This document shows, one piece after another, positions 15,986-25,145 of a stretch of DNA of 64,000 nucleotides (within the stretch, counting starts at the first letter, position 1; each line of letters begins with the position of its first letter). This DNA comes from Actinokineospora alba. GTDB taxonomy: Bacteria > Actinomycetota > Actinomycetes > Mycobacteriales > Pseudonocardiaceae. Location: contig NZ_SNXU01000001.1 in assembly GCF_004362515.1 (NCBI RefSeq), positions 1 to 64,000 of the forward strand, in the 5' to 3' direction. The notes under the pieces were generated by a model, which was not told where the DNA came from, made no database searches, and saw nothing but the letters and a program-made list of their open reading frames with translations. The position numbers were made by a program, and so were the translations under genes.

Positions 15986-17791
15986 TCAGGCGACGGCGCC
16001 GAGGAACCTCGCCGCGGCCTGCACCGCCGTGCCCGACTGGCCCACGTCGGTCAGCAGCACGGCGAACGCGAGGTCGCCGCGGTAGCCCACGAACCAGCCG
16101 TGCGAGTGGGTCCCGTCGCCGAACTGCGCGGTGCCGGTCTTGCCCCGGACGTCGCCGTACGGGCCGAGCGCGCCCGCAGTGCCCGCGGTGACGACCTCAC
16201 GCATCATGTCCCGCACGGGCCCGAGCACCTCGGCGGCCACCGGGTCCGCAACGGTGTCGGACTTCGTCTCCGAGCCGCGCACCAGGACCGGCTTGGGCAC
16301 CGTGCCGGACGCGACGGTGGCCGCCACGACCGCCATGCCGAACGGGCTGGCGACGACCTTGCCCTGGCCGAACCCGTCCTCGGCGCGCTCGACCTTGCCC
16401 GTGGCGGGCGGCACCGATCCGGTGATGGTGGTGAATCCCGGCACCACGTAGTCGACGCCCAGGCCGAGTTGCTTGGCCATGGTCGTCAGCTCGTCGGGCG
16501 CCATGGCCACGGCCAGTTCGGCGAACGTGGTGTTGCACGAGAACGCGAACGCCGAGCGCAGCGGGATGACGCCCTTGTCGAACTTGCCGCTGTTGGGGAT
16601 CTCGCGGCCGTCGATGACCTTGGTCCCCGGGCAGCCCAGCGGGGTGTCCGCGGCGGCCTTGCCGGACTTCAGCGCGGCCGCGGCGGTGACGATCTTGAAC
16701 GTGGAGCCGGGCGGGTACCGGCCGGTGAGCGCGAGCTGACCGGCGGCGTCGGCGGGCGCGTTCTGCGCGACCGCGAGGACGTCGCCGGTGGACGGCTGGA
16801 TCGCCACGATCATCGACGGCGTCGCCTCGCCCGCGATCGCGGCCTGGGCGGCGGTCTGCACCTGCTTGCTCAGCGCGACCCGCACCGCGGTCGCGGTCTC
16901 GGCCTGCTTGCTGAACAGCTCCTCGACGTCGGCGCCCGCGCCGTCCACGGTGTGCACGCTCCACCCGGCCGCGCCCTCGACCTGCTGCTCGACGAGCTTG
17001 CGGATGCCAGGCAGCAGCGTGGGCGCCAGCGCCTTGTCCACCGGCAGCAGCCGCGACTCGGCGGTGAAGCGGACCCCTTGCAGCTCGTAGATCAGCGATC
17101 GGACCTTCTGGTAGTCGCCGTCGCGCAGCGCCACGACCTGGTAGGCCTTGCCGCCCGCCTTGGTCGCCCCTTCGAGGATCGAGGCCTGGGTGATGGTCGG
17201 GTCGATCCCGGACAGCGCGCCCGCGAGCTGACCGGCGATGGCCGTGGCGTCGCCTGCCTTGCCCTGGTCGAACAGCACCGAGATCACTCGTTCGGGTTGC
17301 AGCACGGGGGTGCCGTCGCGGTCGAGCACCGGGGCGAGCGACGCCTCGATGTCGCGCACGGCGATCGTCTGCTGGGCGGCGAGCTTGGGGTGCAGGACGC
17401 TGGGCTCCCAGTGCACCTTCCACGCGTCGTTCTCGGTGCGCAGGTCGAAGGTGCTCGTGTAGGTCCAGAGCCTGCCGCGGCCGAGGTCCCAAGTGATCTC
17501 GTAGGTCGCCTTCGCCGACGGCTGGCCTTCGGTGGTCACGACGTCCTTGACGTGCGCGATCACCGTCGCGGGCTTGATCCCGCCGCGCACCTTGTCCATC
17601 AGCGCCTTGGCCGATTCGGCGGAGTCGGTGTGCTGGGAAGCGGTCACGGTGTCGCCACCGGCGAACGCGGCGACGAACTGGTTGGCCGCGTCCTTGGGGC
17701 CGGGGTCGGACCCAAAGGCGCAGGCGGTCAGCGGGAGGACGGCCACCAGCGCGGCGAGGAGAGCGGCGGGGCGGCTGAGGGAGACGCGCAC
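15986..17791 (-). CDS. Penicillin-binding lipoprotein (class B transpeptidase with NTF2-like N-terminal domain)
   Basis: A 601-residue penicillin-binding protein. The signal peptide ends in the lipobox LTAC (Cys24). An NTF2-like N-terminal domain (about 30-150) is followed by a PBP dimerisation domain and a transpeptidase domain. Active-site motifs are S363-T-F-K366 (SxxK), SCN (SxN), and KTGTAQ (KTG). It cross-links peptidoglycan stem peptides outside the membrane. Gene position next to map and a GNAT matches the M. tuberculosis Rv2864c region as I recall it. The architecture resembles MecA-like low-affinity PBPs, so a role in beta-lactam tolerance is possible but unproven. Confidence 0.92.
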   Translation of the reverse strand: MRVSLSRPAALLAALVAVLPLTACAFGSDPGPKDAANQFVAAFAGGDTVTASQHTDSAESAKALMDKVRGGIKPATVIAHVKDVVTTEGQPSAKATYEITWDLGRGRLWTYTSTFDLRTENDAWKVHWEPSVLHPKLAAQQTIAVRDIEASLAPVLDRDGTPVLQPERVISVLFDQGKAGDATAIAGQLAGALSGIDPTITQASILEGATKAGGKAYQVVALRDGDYQKVRSLIYELQGVRFTAESRLLPVDKALAPTLLPGIRKLVEQQVEGAAGWSVHTVDGAGADVEELFSKQAETATAVRVALSKQVQTAAQAAIAGEATPSMIVAIQPSTGDVLAVAQNAPADAAGQLALTGRYPPGSTFKIVTAAAALKSGKAAADTPLGCPGTKVIDGREIPNSGKFDKGVIPLRSAFAFSCNTTFAELAVAMAPDELTTMAKQLGLGVDYVVPGFTTITGSVPPATGKVERAEDGFGQGKVVASPFGMAVVAATVASGTVPKPVLVRGSETKSDTVADPVAAEVLGPVRDMMREVVTAGTAGALGPYGDVRGKTGTAQFGDGTHSHGWFVGYRGDLAFAVLLTDVGQSGTAVQAAARFLGAVA

Positions 17792-17849
17792 GCCCCGCAG
17801 TATGCCCGGCGCCGTGTGTGGCTCGTGCGGGATCTCCCCGGAACGGCCC

Positions 17850-18707
17850 TCAGAACAGCACCGTCGCGTACTGGCCGACCTGCGCGAACCCGATGCGCGT
17901 GTACGCGGCGCGCGCCGCGGAGTTGTACGAGTTGACGTAGAGGCTCGCCGTGCGGCCCATGCCGTCGATCAGCCGGTGCACGACGGCGGCGGTGCCCCCG
18001 CTGCCGAGGCCCTCGCCGCGACGGTCCGGGTGCACCCACACCCCTTGGATCTGGCCGACCGCGCTCGACAGCGCGCCGATCTCGGCCTTGAACACGACGT
18101 CACCGCCCTCGAACCGGGCGAACGCGCGCCCGCCCGCGATCAGTTCGGCGACCCGCGCGCGATAACCGGACCCGCCATCGCCGACGCGGGGGTCGACACC
18201 GACCTCTTCGATGAACATCGCGATGGCGGCGGGCAGGTAGCGGTCGAGTTCGTCGGGCCGGACCGGGCGGACGAGCGGGTCGGGCGCGGTGGCGGGCGGG
18301 GTGGAGATCGCCATCAGCGGCTGGTCGGCGCGGACCTCGCGGGCCGGGCCCCAGTCGGGCTCCAGTTCCGACCACAGGCCGAGGACCTGCTCGGCGGGGC
18401 CGACCATCGACGAGCACATACGGCGCCTGCGCAGCGCCCGCTCGGCGAACGCCTGCAAAGCGGACCGCTTGCCGCGTAAGGGAATCAGGTTGGGACCGGC
18501 GAAGCAGAGGGCTTCGAGCCTGCCCACCGGGCGCAGCCCGCGGGTCTCGCAGCCCCAAACCTCGCCACCGAGTCGCCACGGGTCCAGACCGACGGATTCG
18601 ACTCGGGAGGCGACCATGCAGGACGCCACAGGGTCGGCGGTGAGCACCGCGCGCACCGCCTGACCGTCCCGTTCGTCGAGCAGCCGCGCTCCTGCTAGCC
18701 GCAACAC
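17850..18707 (-). CDS. GNAT family N-acetyltransferase with DUF4081 N-terminal domain
   Basis: A 285-residue two-domain protein: an N-terminal DUF4081-like half and a C-terminal GNAT fold with the acetyl-CoA loop VWVHPDRRGEGLGSGGTAAVV at about 220-240 and the terminal SLYVNSYNSAARAAYTRIGF helix. It occupies the same place as M. tuberculosis Rv2867c, directly before ispG in that genome. Here a nuclease/ATPase pair separates the two. Substrate unknown. Confidence 0.88.
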   Translation of the reverse strand: MLRLAGARLLDERDGQAVRAVLTADPVASCMVASRVESVGLDPWRLGGEVWGCETRGLRPVGRLEALCFAGPNLIPLRGKRSALQAFAERALRRRRMCSSMVGPAEQVLGLWSELEPDWGPAREVRADQPLMAISTPPATAPDPLVRPVRPDELDRYLPAAIAMFIEEVGVDPRVGDGGSGYRARVAELIAGGRAFARFEGGDVVFKAEIGALSSAVGQIQGVWVHPDRRGEGLGSGGTAAVVHRLIDGMGRTASLYVNSYNSAARAAYTRIGFAQVGQYATVLF

Positions 18708-18748
18708 CCCTCAAGCCTGCCAGAAACCGGGCCGCACGGGAAACGGAA

Positions 18749-19486
18749 TCACCTGGCCAGACACGCGCGGAGCCGCGGATCGCGCAGCGTGGGCAGGACG
18801 TCGCTGTCGCGGCCGAAGACGATCTCGGCGCGCGGCACGTCGGCTTGGCGCAGCATCGCGTGGCACACGTCGGCGAACGGCTGCTCGCGGATGGTGAGGA
18901 CGCATTCCTCCATGTCCGGCTCGTTGTCGCGGGCCCGGGCGCGCTCCCAGCCGCGCAGGCTCGCCACGACGACCCGTCTGGCCTGCTCGCGGCCGCGCAC
19001 GAGCAGCGCGCGGTTGAGCCCGAACACCTCGATGGTCGCGGTCCCCTTCGGCGTCAGCGCCCGGTATTCGCCGACCGACAGCGACAGCAGGAGGTGGTCG
19101 AACGGGTCCTCGCTGGTCGGGTCGACGAGCAGCGGGCTTCCCCTGTCGTCGACGGGGAACCGGTCGCGCTTCTGGTGGCTGTTGCACACCGAACAGGCGA
19201 GGAGGTGGTTGAGCCAGTCGAAGGTCCGCAGCGGGGAACGGGAGAGCGGGTCGAAGTGGTCGATGTCGGCGCCGAGGCTGTCGCCGCAGTACATGCACCG
19301 CTGGACACCGGGCGCCATGTAGGCCAGCGCTTCACGAAGGGAGGCTTTCACCGCCGAATTCGTCCGCCAGAAGGCGCGAGCCGACGCCACACGTTCCGCG
19401 CGGCGGACGGCGGAGATTTTGTTGGTCAGGTCCGATAGTCGGTCCGTTGTTGTCGAGTGCAAAGTGACGCGAGCGATGCGAATCAC
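18749..19486 (-). CDS. HNH endonuclease, PtuB-like (putative Septu effector)
   Basis: A 245-residue protein with a zinc-ribbon HNH nuclease core: Cys64-x-x-Cys67 (CMYCGD), the catalytic Asp76-His77 in DIDHFDP, Asn93 in WLNHLLAC, and Cys98-x-x-Cys101 (CSVCNSHQKRDRFP). This spacing and the ...HF.P / ..W.N.LL.C / ..CN..K...FP pattern match the HNH proteins of Septu systems and retron-linked Septu modules. The N-terminal 60 residues and C-terminal half carry no motif I recognise. Its ATG overlaps the stop of the ATPase gene by four bases (ATGA), so the two proteins are produced together. Defence function is inferred from the pair; nothing else nearby is a defence gene. Confidence 0.78.
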   Translation of the reverse strand: MIRIARVTLHSTTTDRLSDLTNKISAVRRAERVASARAFWRTNSAVKASLREALAYMAPGVQRCMYCGDSLGADIDHFDPLSRSPLRTFDWLNHLLACSVCNSHQKRDRFPVDDRGSPLLVDPTSEDPFDHLLLSLSVGEYRALTPKGTATIEVFGLNRALLVRGREQARRVVVASLRGWERARARDNEPDMEECVLTIREQPFADVCHAMLRQADVPRAEIVFGRDSDVLPTLRDPRLRACLAR

Positions 19487-20847
19487 GCTCCGGCAGCTCC
19501 CGCTTCGTGCAGCCGGGCAGTCACCTCTCCCACCCTGGCCACGGGTGAACTCTCGAGCAATTCCCGCAACTGCAGATAGCGCCGTTCCTGTTCTTCGTCG
19601 GCGACGTCACTGACGACCGCGACCTCGAGATCGACGAGTTCGCGGCGCAATGACTGCGCCTTCTCCGAGTATGGCGTATCCAGGCCGAAAAGGTCAGAGA
19701 GCACCGCGTCGTCCCCGCTGCCGAAAACGATGCGCTCATACAGGTCCTGACCGACCACGGAAGGAGGTTCTTCCTGGTCAGGACCGGCAAGGCGGATCAG
19801 ACCACCAGGGTCGGCGGCCTGGCAAATGTAGGGGCTATGGGTGGTGACGATGAATTGAATGTTGGGAAAATGAGACTTCAGCCAGCCACCGATACGCTTC
19901 TGCCAGGAGACGTGCAGGTGGGCGTCCACCTCATCGATGATGACCACTCCGGGTGCGGTGACCGCGGTGATCCCGGAGTCATTATTCACCGGAATGGTCC
20001 CATACGCGTCGTTGATCTGCTTCAACAAGTCGACAACGAGTGCCGCTACCGTTCGGTAACCGTCACTCATTTCGCGCAATGGGAATCGTTTGTCCCCATT
20101 GGCCACCCACAGTCCGTCGGAATCGACCTTCTCGATCCGATAACCGTCCGGTAGCAGTCCGTTCGCCAGAATTTGTAGTGCGGCCACCTTCAGCTGCTCG
20201 GCACCGGGCCGTTCTTCGAGGGTGCGCAGGTGCTGCTCGATGAGCCACCCGACGCCCTCGGCGAGCGACGCGTCCTCATGGAAGAGGCTCACCAGTCGGG
20301 CGACCGGTCCCGGGCTGAGCATCAGCCGCTGCGCGTCACCGGCCCCGCCGACCAGCCTGCGGAACGGCCCGTAGGCCGCGCAGAACCAGCCGCCCGGGTT
20401 GTCCTGCCACGGGCCGCGGGCGACGAACTGGCTGCGGCTGCTGGGACTGCCCGCGGCCGCCATCGACGGCTGGTTGGTGCGCCTGCCGTCGTCGCTGTCG
20501 TCCGGGTAGGTCCACTGCAGGCCCGCGCCGAAGTCGCGGGCGGGCAGCCTGCCCTTGCCGTAGAACCGGTCGAAAACCGGGTCGTAGGCGATGCGGACCT
20601 GGGCGGAGGCCTCGCGGCACCCCACCGTCACCCAGTTCTCGAAGTCGGGCACGAGACTGCGGGCCACGGCCGGTCCGCTGACCGCGAGCGCGATGCCCCG
20701 CAGCAGGGACGTCTTGCCGGATCCGTTGCGGCCCGCGATCACGGTCCAACCGGCGTGCGAGCCGTCCGGTCGGGTGAGTGGCAGGTCGACGTCGCGCGCG
20801 CCGGAGAAGCCGCGGATGTTCCGCAGTGTCACGCGGGCGAGGTACAT
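19483..20847 (-). CDS. AAA/ABC-type ATPase, PtuA-like (putative Septu sensor)
   Basis: A 454-residue SMC/RecF-like ATPase. Walker A is GRNGSGKT at residues 39-46, an ABC-signature-like segment LREMSDGYRT at 257-266, Walker B VVIIDEVDAHLH at 301-312 with catalytic Glu306, and the H-loop TTHSP at 335-339. There is no coiled-coil zinc hook and no TOPRIM domain, which argues against Rad50 and OLD nucleases. The ATG at 20847 was chosen because GGAG lies about 12 bases upstream in a purine-rich tract and the conserved start MYLARVTLRNIRGF begins there; the frame stays open to 20943. Parts (about 19840-20180) are visibly richer in A/T than neighbouring core genes, suggesting transfer. It is followed by the overlapping HNH gene. 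Confidence 0.8.
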   Translation of the reverse strand: MYLARVTLRNIRGFSGARDVDLPLTRPDGSHAGWTVIAGRNGSGKTSLLRGIALAVSGPAVARSLVPDFENWVTVGCREASAQVRIAYDPVFDRFYGKGRLPARDFGAGLQWTYPDDSDDGRRTNQPSMAAAGSPSSRSQFVARGPWQDNPGGWFCAAYGPFRRLVGGAGDAQRLMLSPGPVARLVSLFHEDASLAEGVGWLIEQHLRTLEERPGAEQLKVAALQILANGLLPDGYRIEKVDSDGLWVANGDKRFPLREMSDGYRTVAALVVDLLKQINDAYGTIPVNNDSGITAVTAPGVVIIDEVDAHLHVSWQKRIGGWLKSHFPNIQFIVTTHSPYICQAADPGGLIRLAGPDQEEPPSVVGQDLYERIVFGSGDDAVLSDLFGLDTPYSEKAQSLRRELVDLEVAVVSDVADEEQERRYLQLRELLESSPVARVGEVTARLHEAGAAGA

Positions 20848-20905
20848 GACGAAGGTCCCCTCTCCTGTCGACGCGGGGAACTCTACGGAAGTTGATCCGT
20901 GTTCG

Positions 20906-22054
20906 TCAGCCCACGGTGACCGATGGCGTCCCTTCGGACTCACCCATCTGCTCGGCGAGCCGCATGGCTTCCTCGATCAGGGTCTCGACGATGAGGTGCT
21001 CAGGCACGGTCTTGATGACCTCGCCCTTGACGAAGATCTGGCCCTTTCCGTTACCGGAGGCCACACCGAGGTCGGCTTCCCGCGCCTCGCCTGGCCCGTT
21101 CACGACACAGCCCATGACCGCGACGCGCAGCGGGACCTCCATGCCCTCCAGGCCCGCGGTCACCTCGTCGGCCAGCTTGTACACGTCGACCTGCGCGCGC
21201 CCGCACGACGGGCACGACACGATCTCCAGCTTGCGCTGCTTGAGGTTGAGCGACTGCAGGATCTGGATGCCGACCTTGACCTCCTCCACCGGAGGGGCCG
21301 AGAGCGACACCCGGATCGTGTCGCCGATGCCCTGGCGCAGCAGGGCACCGAACGCCACCGCGGACTTGATGGTGCCCTGGAACGCCGGACCGGCCTCGGT
21401 GACACCGAGGTGCAGCGGGTAGTCGCACTGCTCGGCCAGCAGCTCGTAGGCGCGGATCATCACGACCGGGTCGTTGTGCTTGACCGAGATCTTGATGTCG
21501 TGGAAGTCGTGCTCGGCGAACAGCGACGCCTCCCACATGGCCGACTCGGCCAGCGCCTCCGGGGTGGCCTTGCCGTACTTCTTGAGCAGCCGAGGGTCGA
21601 GCGAACCGGCGTTGACACCGATCCGGATCGGGGTCCCGTGGTCGCGCGCGGCCGCCGCGATCTCCTTGACCTGGTCGTCGAACTTGCGGATGTTGCCCGG
21701 GTTCACCCGTACCGCCGCGCACCCGGCCTCGATCGCCGCGAACACGTACTTCGGCTGGAAGTGGATGTCGGCGATCACCGGGAGCTGCGACTTGCGCGCG
21801 ATCGCCGCCAGCGCCTCCGCGTCGTCCTGCGACGGGCACGCCACCCGCACGATGTCGCAGCCCGCCGCGGTCAGCTCGGCGATCTGCTGCAAGGTGGCGT
21901 TCACGTCCGCGGTGACCGTCGTCGTCATCGACTGCACCGAGATCGGCGACTCGCTGCCGACGCCGACGGAGCCGACCTGCAACTGCCTCGTCTTGCGGCG
22001 CTCGGAGAGCACCGGGGGCGGCAGCGCGGGCATCCCGAGCATCACGTCGGACAT
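20906..22054 (-). CDS. ispG: (E)-4-hydroxy-3-methylbut-2-enyl-diphosphate synthase
   Basis: A 382-residue IspG (GcpE), the [4Fe-4S] enzyme that converts methylerythritol cyclodiphosphate to HMBPP, the penultimate step of the MEP isoprenoid pathway. It starts with the family motif VGSVGVGSESPISVQSMTTT. Cluster ligands are two cysteines in SCPSCGRAQVD, one in GCVVNGPGEA, and the downstream glutamate. The dxr gene, encoding an earlier step of the same pathway, lies two genes upstream on the same strand with rip1 between, the usual actinobacterial order. Confidence 0.96.
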   Translation of the reverse strand: MSDVMLGMPALPPPVLSERRKTRQLQVGSVGVGSESPISVQSMTTTVTADVNATLQQIAELTAAGCDIVRVACPSQDDAEALAAIARKSQLPVIADIHFQPKYVFAAIEAGCAAVRVNPGNIRKFDDQVKEIAAAARDHGTPIRIGVNAGSLDPRLLKKYGKATPEALAESAMWEASLFAEHDFHDIKISVKHNDPVVMIRAYELLAEQCDYPLHLGVTEAGPAFQGTIKSAVAFGALLRQGIGDTIRVSLSAPPVEEVKVGIQILQSLNLKQRKLEIVSCPSCGRAQVDVYKLADEVTAGLEGMEVPLRVAVMGCVVNGPGEAREADLGVASGNGKGQIFVKGEVIKTVPEHLIVETLIEEAMRLAEQMGESEGTPSVTVG

Positions 22055-22074
22055 GTTCCTCAGACCTCTCGTGG

Positions 22075-23294
22075 TTACTGCAATCGAATCGGGTTGACGA
22101 TGTCGGCGGTCACGGTGAGCAGCACGATCGCGCCACCCACGATCACCAGGACCATGGTGATCCCGGTGAGCCTGGTGTAGTCGACCGGACCCGCCGGGGT
22201 CAGGCCGCGCAGCTTGCGGATCATGTCGCGCACCCGCTCGTAGAGCGTGATGGCGATATGCCCGCCGTCGAGCGGGAGCAGCGGCAGCAGGTTGAACACG
22301 CCGACGAAGAAGTTCAGCGCGGCCAGCATCAGGACGAAGATCTCCCAGATGCCCTGCTCGGCCGCGTCCGCGCCGATGACACTCGCGCCGACGACGCTGA
22401 CCGGTCGCTCGGGGTCATTCTCCGCCCCGCCGATCGCGCGCACCACAGCGGGGATCTTCTCCGGGAAGCGCATGAGGCCTTCCCAGGTCTTGACGAACAT
22501 CTCGCCGGTGAACGACACCGTGCCGCCGACCGCGGACAGAGCCGAGAAGTCGACCATCGCGGCCTTGCCGATGCCGACCGCGCCGACCTCGGTCAGCTTG
22601 GTGTCGTCCTTGCCGGGCTGCGCGTCGACCGGCCCCGCTGGACGGTGGCGACGGCGACCTTCATGGTCAGCTCCTGGCCGTCGCGCAGGACGACGAAGGT
22701 GCTCTCCCCGCGCAGGTCGCGGACCGTGGTGAGGACCTCGGACCAGTTCGCCGTGGGCTTGCCGTTGACGCTGACGATCTCGTCGCCCTCGCGGATCCCG
22801 GCGGCGATCGCGGGCGACGGGTCGTTCGGGCCGCAGTCGGCCTGCTTGAACGTCTTCGGGTCCATCGTGGGCGCCGCGCACGACGTGGAACCGACGACCG
22901 CGCGGTTCTCGTAGTTCGGCAGGCCCATGGACACGGCCATCAGGTACAAGATGATGAAGCCGAGGATGAAGTGGGTGATCGACCCGGCGGACAGCACGAC
23001 GATGCGCTTCCAGGCCGGGTAGCGCCACATGGCGCGCGGCGCCTCCTCGGGGGTGACCTCGTCGAGCGCGGTCATGCCCGCGATGTCGCAGAAGCCGCCC
23101 GCGGGGATCGCCTTGAGGCCGTACTCGGTCTCGCCGCGGCGGAACGAGAAGATCTTCGGTCCGAACCCGATGAAGTACCGGCGGACCTTCATGCCGAACG
23201 CCTTCGCGGTCAGCATGTGCCCCGCTTCGTGCAGTGCGACGGACACACAGATGCCCAGCGCGAAAAGCACGAGACCCAGGAGCCAAACGAGCAC
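22075..23294 (-). pseudogene. rip1: Site-2 protease Rip1/RseP, apparently frameshifted
   Basis: Intramembrane zinc metalloprotease that cleaves anti-sigma factors inside the membrane. The N-terminal piece (from 23294) has the zinc motif HEAGH in VALHEAGHMLTAKAFG, the first membrane helices and a PDZ domain (AAGIREGDEIVSVNGKP). The C-terminal piece in the next frame (to 22075) has the remaining PDZ-to-membrane part and the third zinc motif NLLPLLPLDGGH. The frames switch in a CCCC run at 22633-22636: the first frame goes off into RSTRSPARTTPS and stops at 22593, whereas PVDAQPGKDDTK continues the protein in the other frame. One base missing or two extra would explain it. Every motif is intact on both sides, so a sequencing error is quite possible. 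It lies two bases after dxr. Confidence 0.85.
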
Positions 23295-23296
23295 GG

Positions 23297-24556
23297 TCAG
23301 TTCCTTCCCGGCCCGACGACGTCACGCGGACCAGCTGTCACCGCGAGGCGTTCTCGCGCGCGGGCGCGTGCCCAGTGCTCGGCGGCGAGCACCTCATCGA
23401 CGTCGCGTGGCGCACCCTGCCAGTCGCCCGCGTCGTCGAGCACCCGAGCAATAGTGTCCACAATGGCTGTGAAGGTGGCGTCGCCTCGCAGGAACGCGGC
23501 GACGGCTTCCTCGTTGGCCGCGTTGTAGACCGCGGGCAGGCAGCCCCCGGTCTCACCCGCCGCCTGGGCCAGCCGTACGGCCGGGAATGTCTCGTGGTCG
23601 AGCGGTTCGAACGTCCACTGGCTCGCGGTGGTCCAGTCGCACGCCTTCGCGGCGCCGGGGATGCGGTCGGGCCAGCCCAGGGCCAGCGCGATCGGCAGCC
23701 GCATGTCCGGCGGGCTGGCCTGGGCCAGCGTCGACCCGTCGGTGAAGGTGACCATGGAGTGCACGATCGACTGCGGGTGCACCACCACGTCGATGCGGTC
23801 ATAGGGCACATCGAAGAGCAGGTGCGCCTCGATCAGCTCCAGCGCCTTGTTCACCAGGGTCGCGGAGTTGATGGTGATGACCGGGCCCATCGCCCACGTC
23901 GGGTGCGCGAGGGCGTCGATCGCGGTGACGTCCGTCAGCTCGGCGCGGGTCTTCCCCCGAAAGGGACCACCCGATGCGGTGAGGACGAGTCGGTCGACCT
24001 CCTCGCTGCGACCGCCCCGCAACGCCTGGGCCATCGCCGAGTGCTCGGAGTCGACCGGCACGAGCTGGCCGGGCTTGGCCGCGTCCAGGACCAGCGAGCC
24101 GCCCGCGATGAGCGACTCCTTGTTGGCCAGGGCGAGGGTGGCGCCGGATTCGAGTGCCTTGAGGGTCGCGGGGAGGCCGCGGGAGCCGGTGATGGCGTTG
24201 AGGACGATGTCGGCGGGCACGGCCTCGATGAGGTCGGTGACCGCGTCCGGCCCGGCGAAGATGCGCGGCATCCGGAAGTCGCCCGAGGTGTAGCCCCGCT
24301 TCTGGGCCTCGGCGAACAGGGCGAGCTGGACGTCCTGGGCGGCCGTGGCCTTGGTGACCGCGATGGCGCCCGCCTGGAACCGCAGCGCCTGCTCGGCGAG
24401 CAGGGCCGGGTCGGAGCCGCCCGCGGCGAGGCCCGCGACGGTGAAGCGGTCGGGGTTGGCGGCCACGACGTCGAGGGCCTGCGTCCCGACCGAGCCGGTC
24501 GAGCCGAGCACCAGCAGTGAGCGCTCACGCGCAGGAGAGGGAGTCATCGGAGTCAT
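23297..24556 (-). CDS. dxr: 1-deoxy-D-xylulose-5-phosphate reductoisomerase
   Basis: A 419-residue enzyme that rearranges and reduces DXP to MEP with NADPH, the first committed step of the MEP pathway and the target of fosmidomycin. The cofactor motif is LVLGSTGSVGTQALDVV near the N-terminus. The metal and substrate regions are VPVDSEHSAMAQAL and LTASGGPFRG, and the family segment HPTWAMGPVITINSATLVNKALELIEAH is present in order. The C-terminal helical domain contains YNAANEEAVAAFL. A second ATG three codons downstream (24547) is an alternative start. Confidence 0.96.
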   Translation of the reverse strand: MTPMTPSPARERSLLVLGSTGSVGTQALDVVAANPDRFTVAGLAAGGSDPALLAEQALRFQAGAIAVTKATAAQDVQLALFAEAQKRGYTSGDFRMPRIFAGPDAVTDLIEAVPADIVLNAITGSRGLPATLKALESGATLALANKESLIAGGSLVLDAAKPGQLVPVDSEHSAMAQALRGGRSEEVDRLVLTASGGPFRGKTRAELTDVTAIDALAHPTWAMGPVITINSATLVNKALELIEAHLLFDVPYDRIDVVVHPQSIVHSMVTFTDGSTLAQASPPDMRLPIALALGWPDRIPGAAKACDWTTASQWTFEPLDHETFPAVRLAQAAGETGGCLPAVYNAANEEAVAAFLRGDATFTAIVDTIARVLDDAGDWQGAPRDVDEVLAAEHWARARARERLAVTAGPRDVVGPGRN

Positions 24557-24771
24557 TACGGTCCATTGTTCCCGAAGTCCGACGGTCGGACGTACGGGCG
24601 GGGCGTGATGTTGCTGTCCGTGACGCTGGTAACGCCTCTACCCCCGGCCGTCGGCCGTCAAATTAGCCCGTTCAGCTCAATCTGATCTCCGGGGCGAATA
24701 CCCGGAGGTGGTTTCGGGCATCCATCCGCCAGGACCCCGCAGGACGCGGGAACCAAGCGAAGGAGTACCCG

Positions 24772-25041
24772 ATGGGCATTCTCGGCTGGATCGTTCTAGG
24801 ACTGGTCGCCGGTCTCATCGCCAAGGCCATCATGCCTGGTAACGACCCTGGTGGCGCCATCGTCACCATCCTGATCGGCATCGTCGGCGCCATTCTCGGC
24901 GGCTTCATCGGCAATGCCATCTTCGGCGGCGGCCTGGGCACGTTCTTCAACCTGCGGACGTGGCTGCTGGCCATCCTGGGCTCGCTGATCCTGCTCGGCG
25001 TGTACCGACTCGTCACGGGACGTGGTCGAGCGAGGGTGTAG
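24772..25041 (+). CDS. GlsB/YeaQ/YmgE family membrane protein
   Basis: An 89-residue hydrophobic, glycine-rich protein with three predicted membrane helices and the family start GWIVLGLVAGLIAKAIMPG. Members are often induced by envelope or general stress, but their activity is unknown. AAGGAG lies seven bases before the ATG. A strong perfect hairpin follows the stop. The 215 bases upstream, shared with dxr's start, hold no other feature I can identify. Confidence 0.88.
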   Translation: MGILGWIVLGLVAGLIAKAIMPGNDPGGAIVTILIGIVGAILGGFIGNAIFGGGLGTFFNLRTWLLAILGSLILLGVYRLVTGRGRARV

Positions 25042-25054
25042 CGACTCCGATCAC

Positions 25055-25089
25055 AGTGCGGGCGCCGTGGCGACCACGGCGCCCGCACT
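25055..25089 (+). terminator. Perfect 16-bp hairpin after the GlsB-like gene
   Basis: AGTGCGGGCGCCGTGG pairs perfectly with CCACGGCGCCCGCACT across a CGA loop, 14 bases after the stop codon. There is no long T-run, as is usual in high-GC actinobacteria. Confidence 0.8.
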
Positions 25090-25145
25090 ATGTCCGGGGT
25101 ATGGAAATATGACCCCCGCACGGACCGATCACCCTGGAGGAACAC

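Noticed and set aside
13391..17935. A 1514-codon open frame on the plus strand
   Set aside because: It lies antisense to cobQ, map and the penicillin-binding protein, all with clear motifs; its translation is low-complexity Arg/Gly/Asp/Val-rich sequence typical of shadows in GC-rich DNA.
19483..20847. OLD-family or Rad50-type nuclease ATPase
   Set aside because: No TOPRIM domain follows the ATPase and no zinc-hook coiled coil splits it; the coupled HNH gene fits Septu better.
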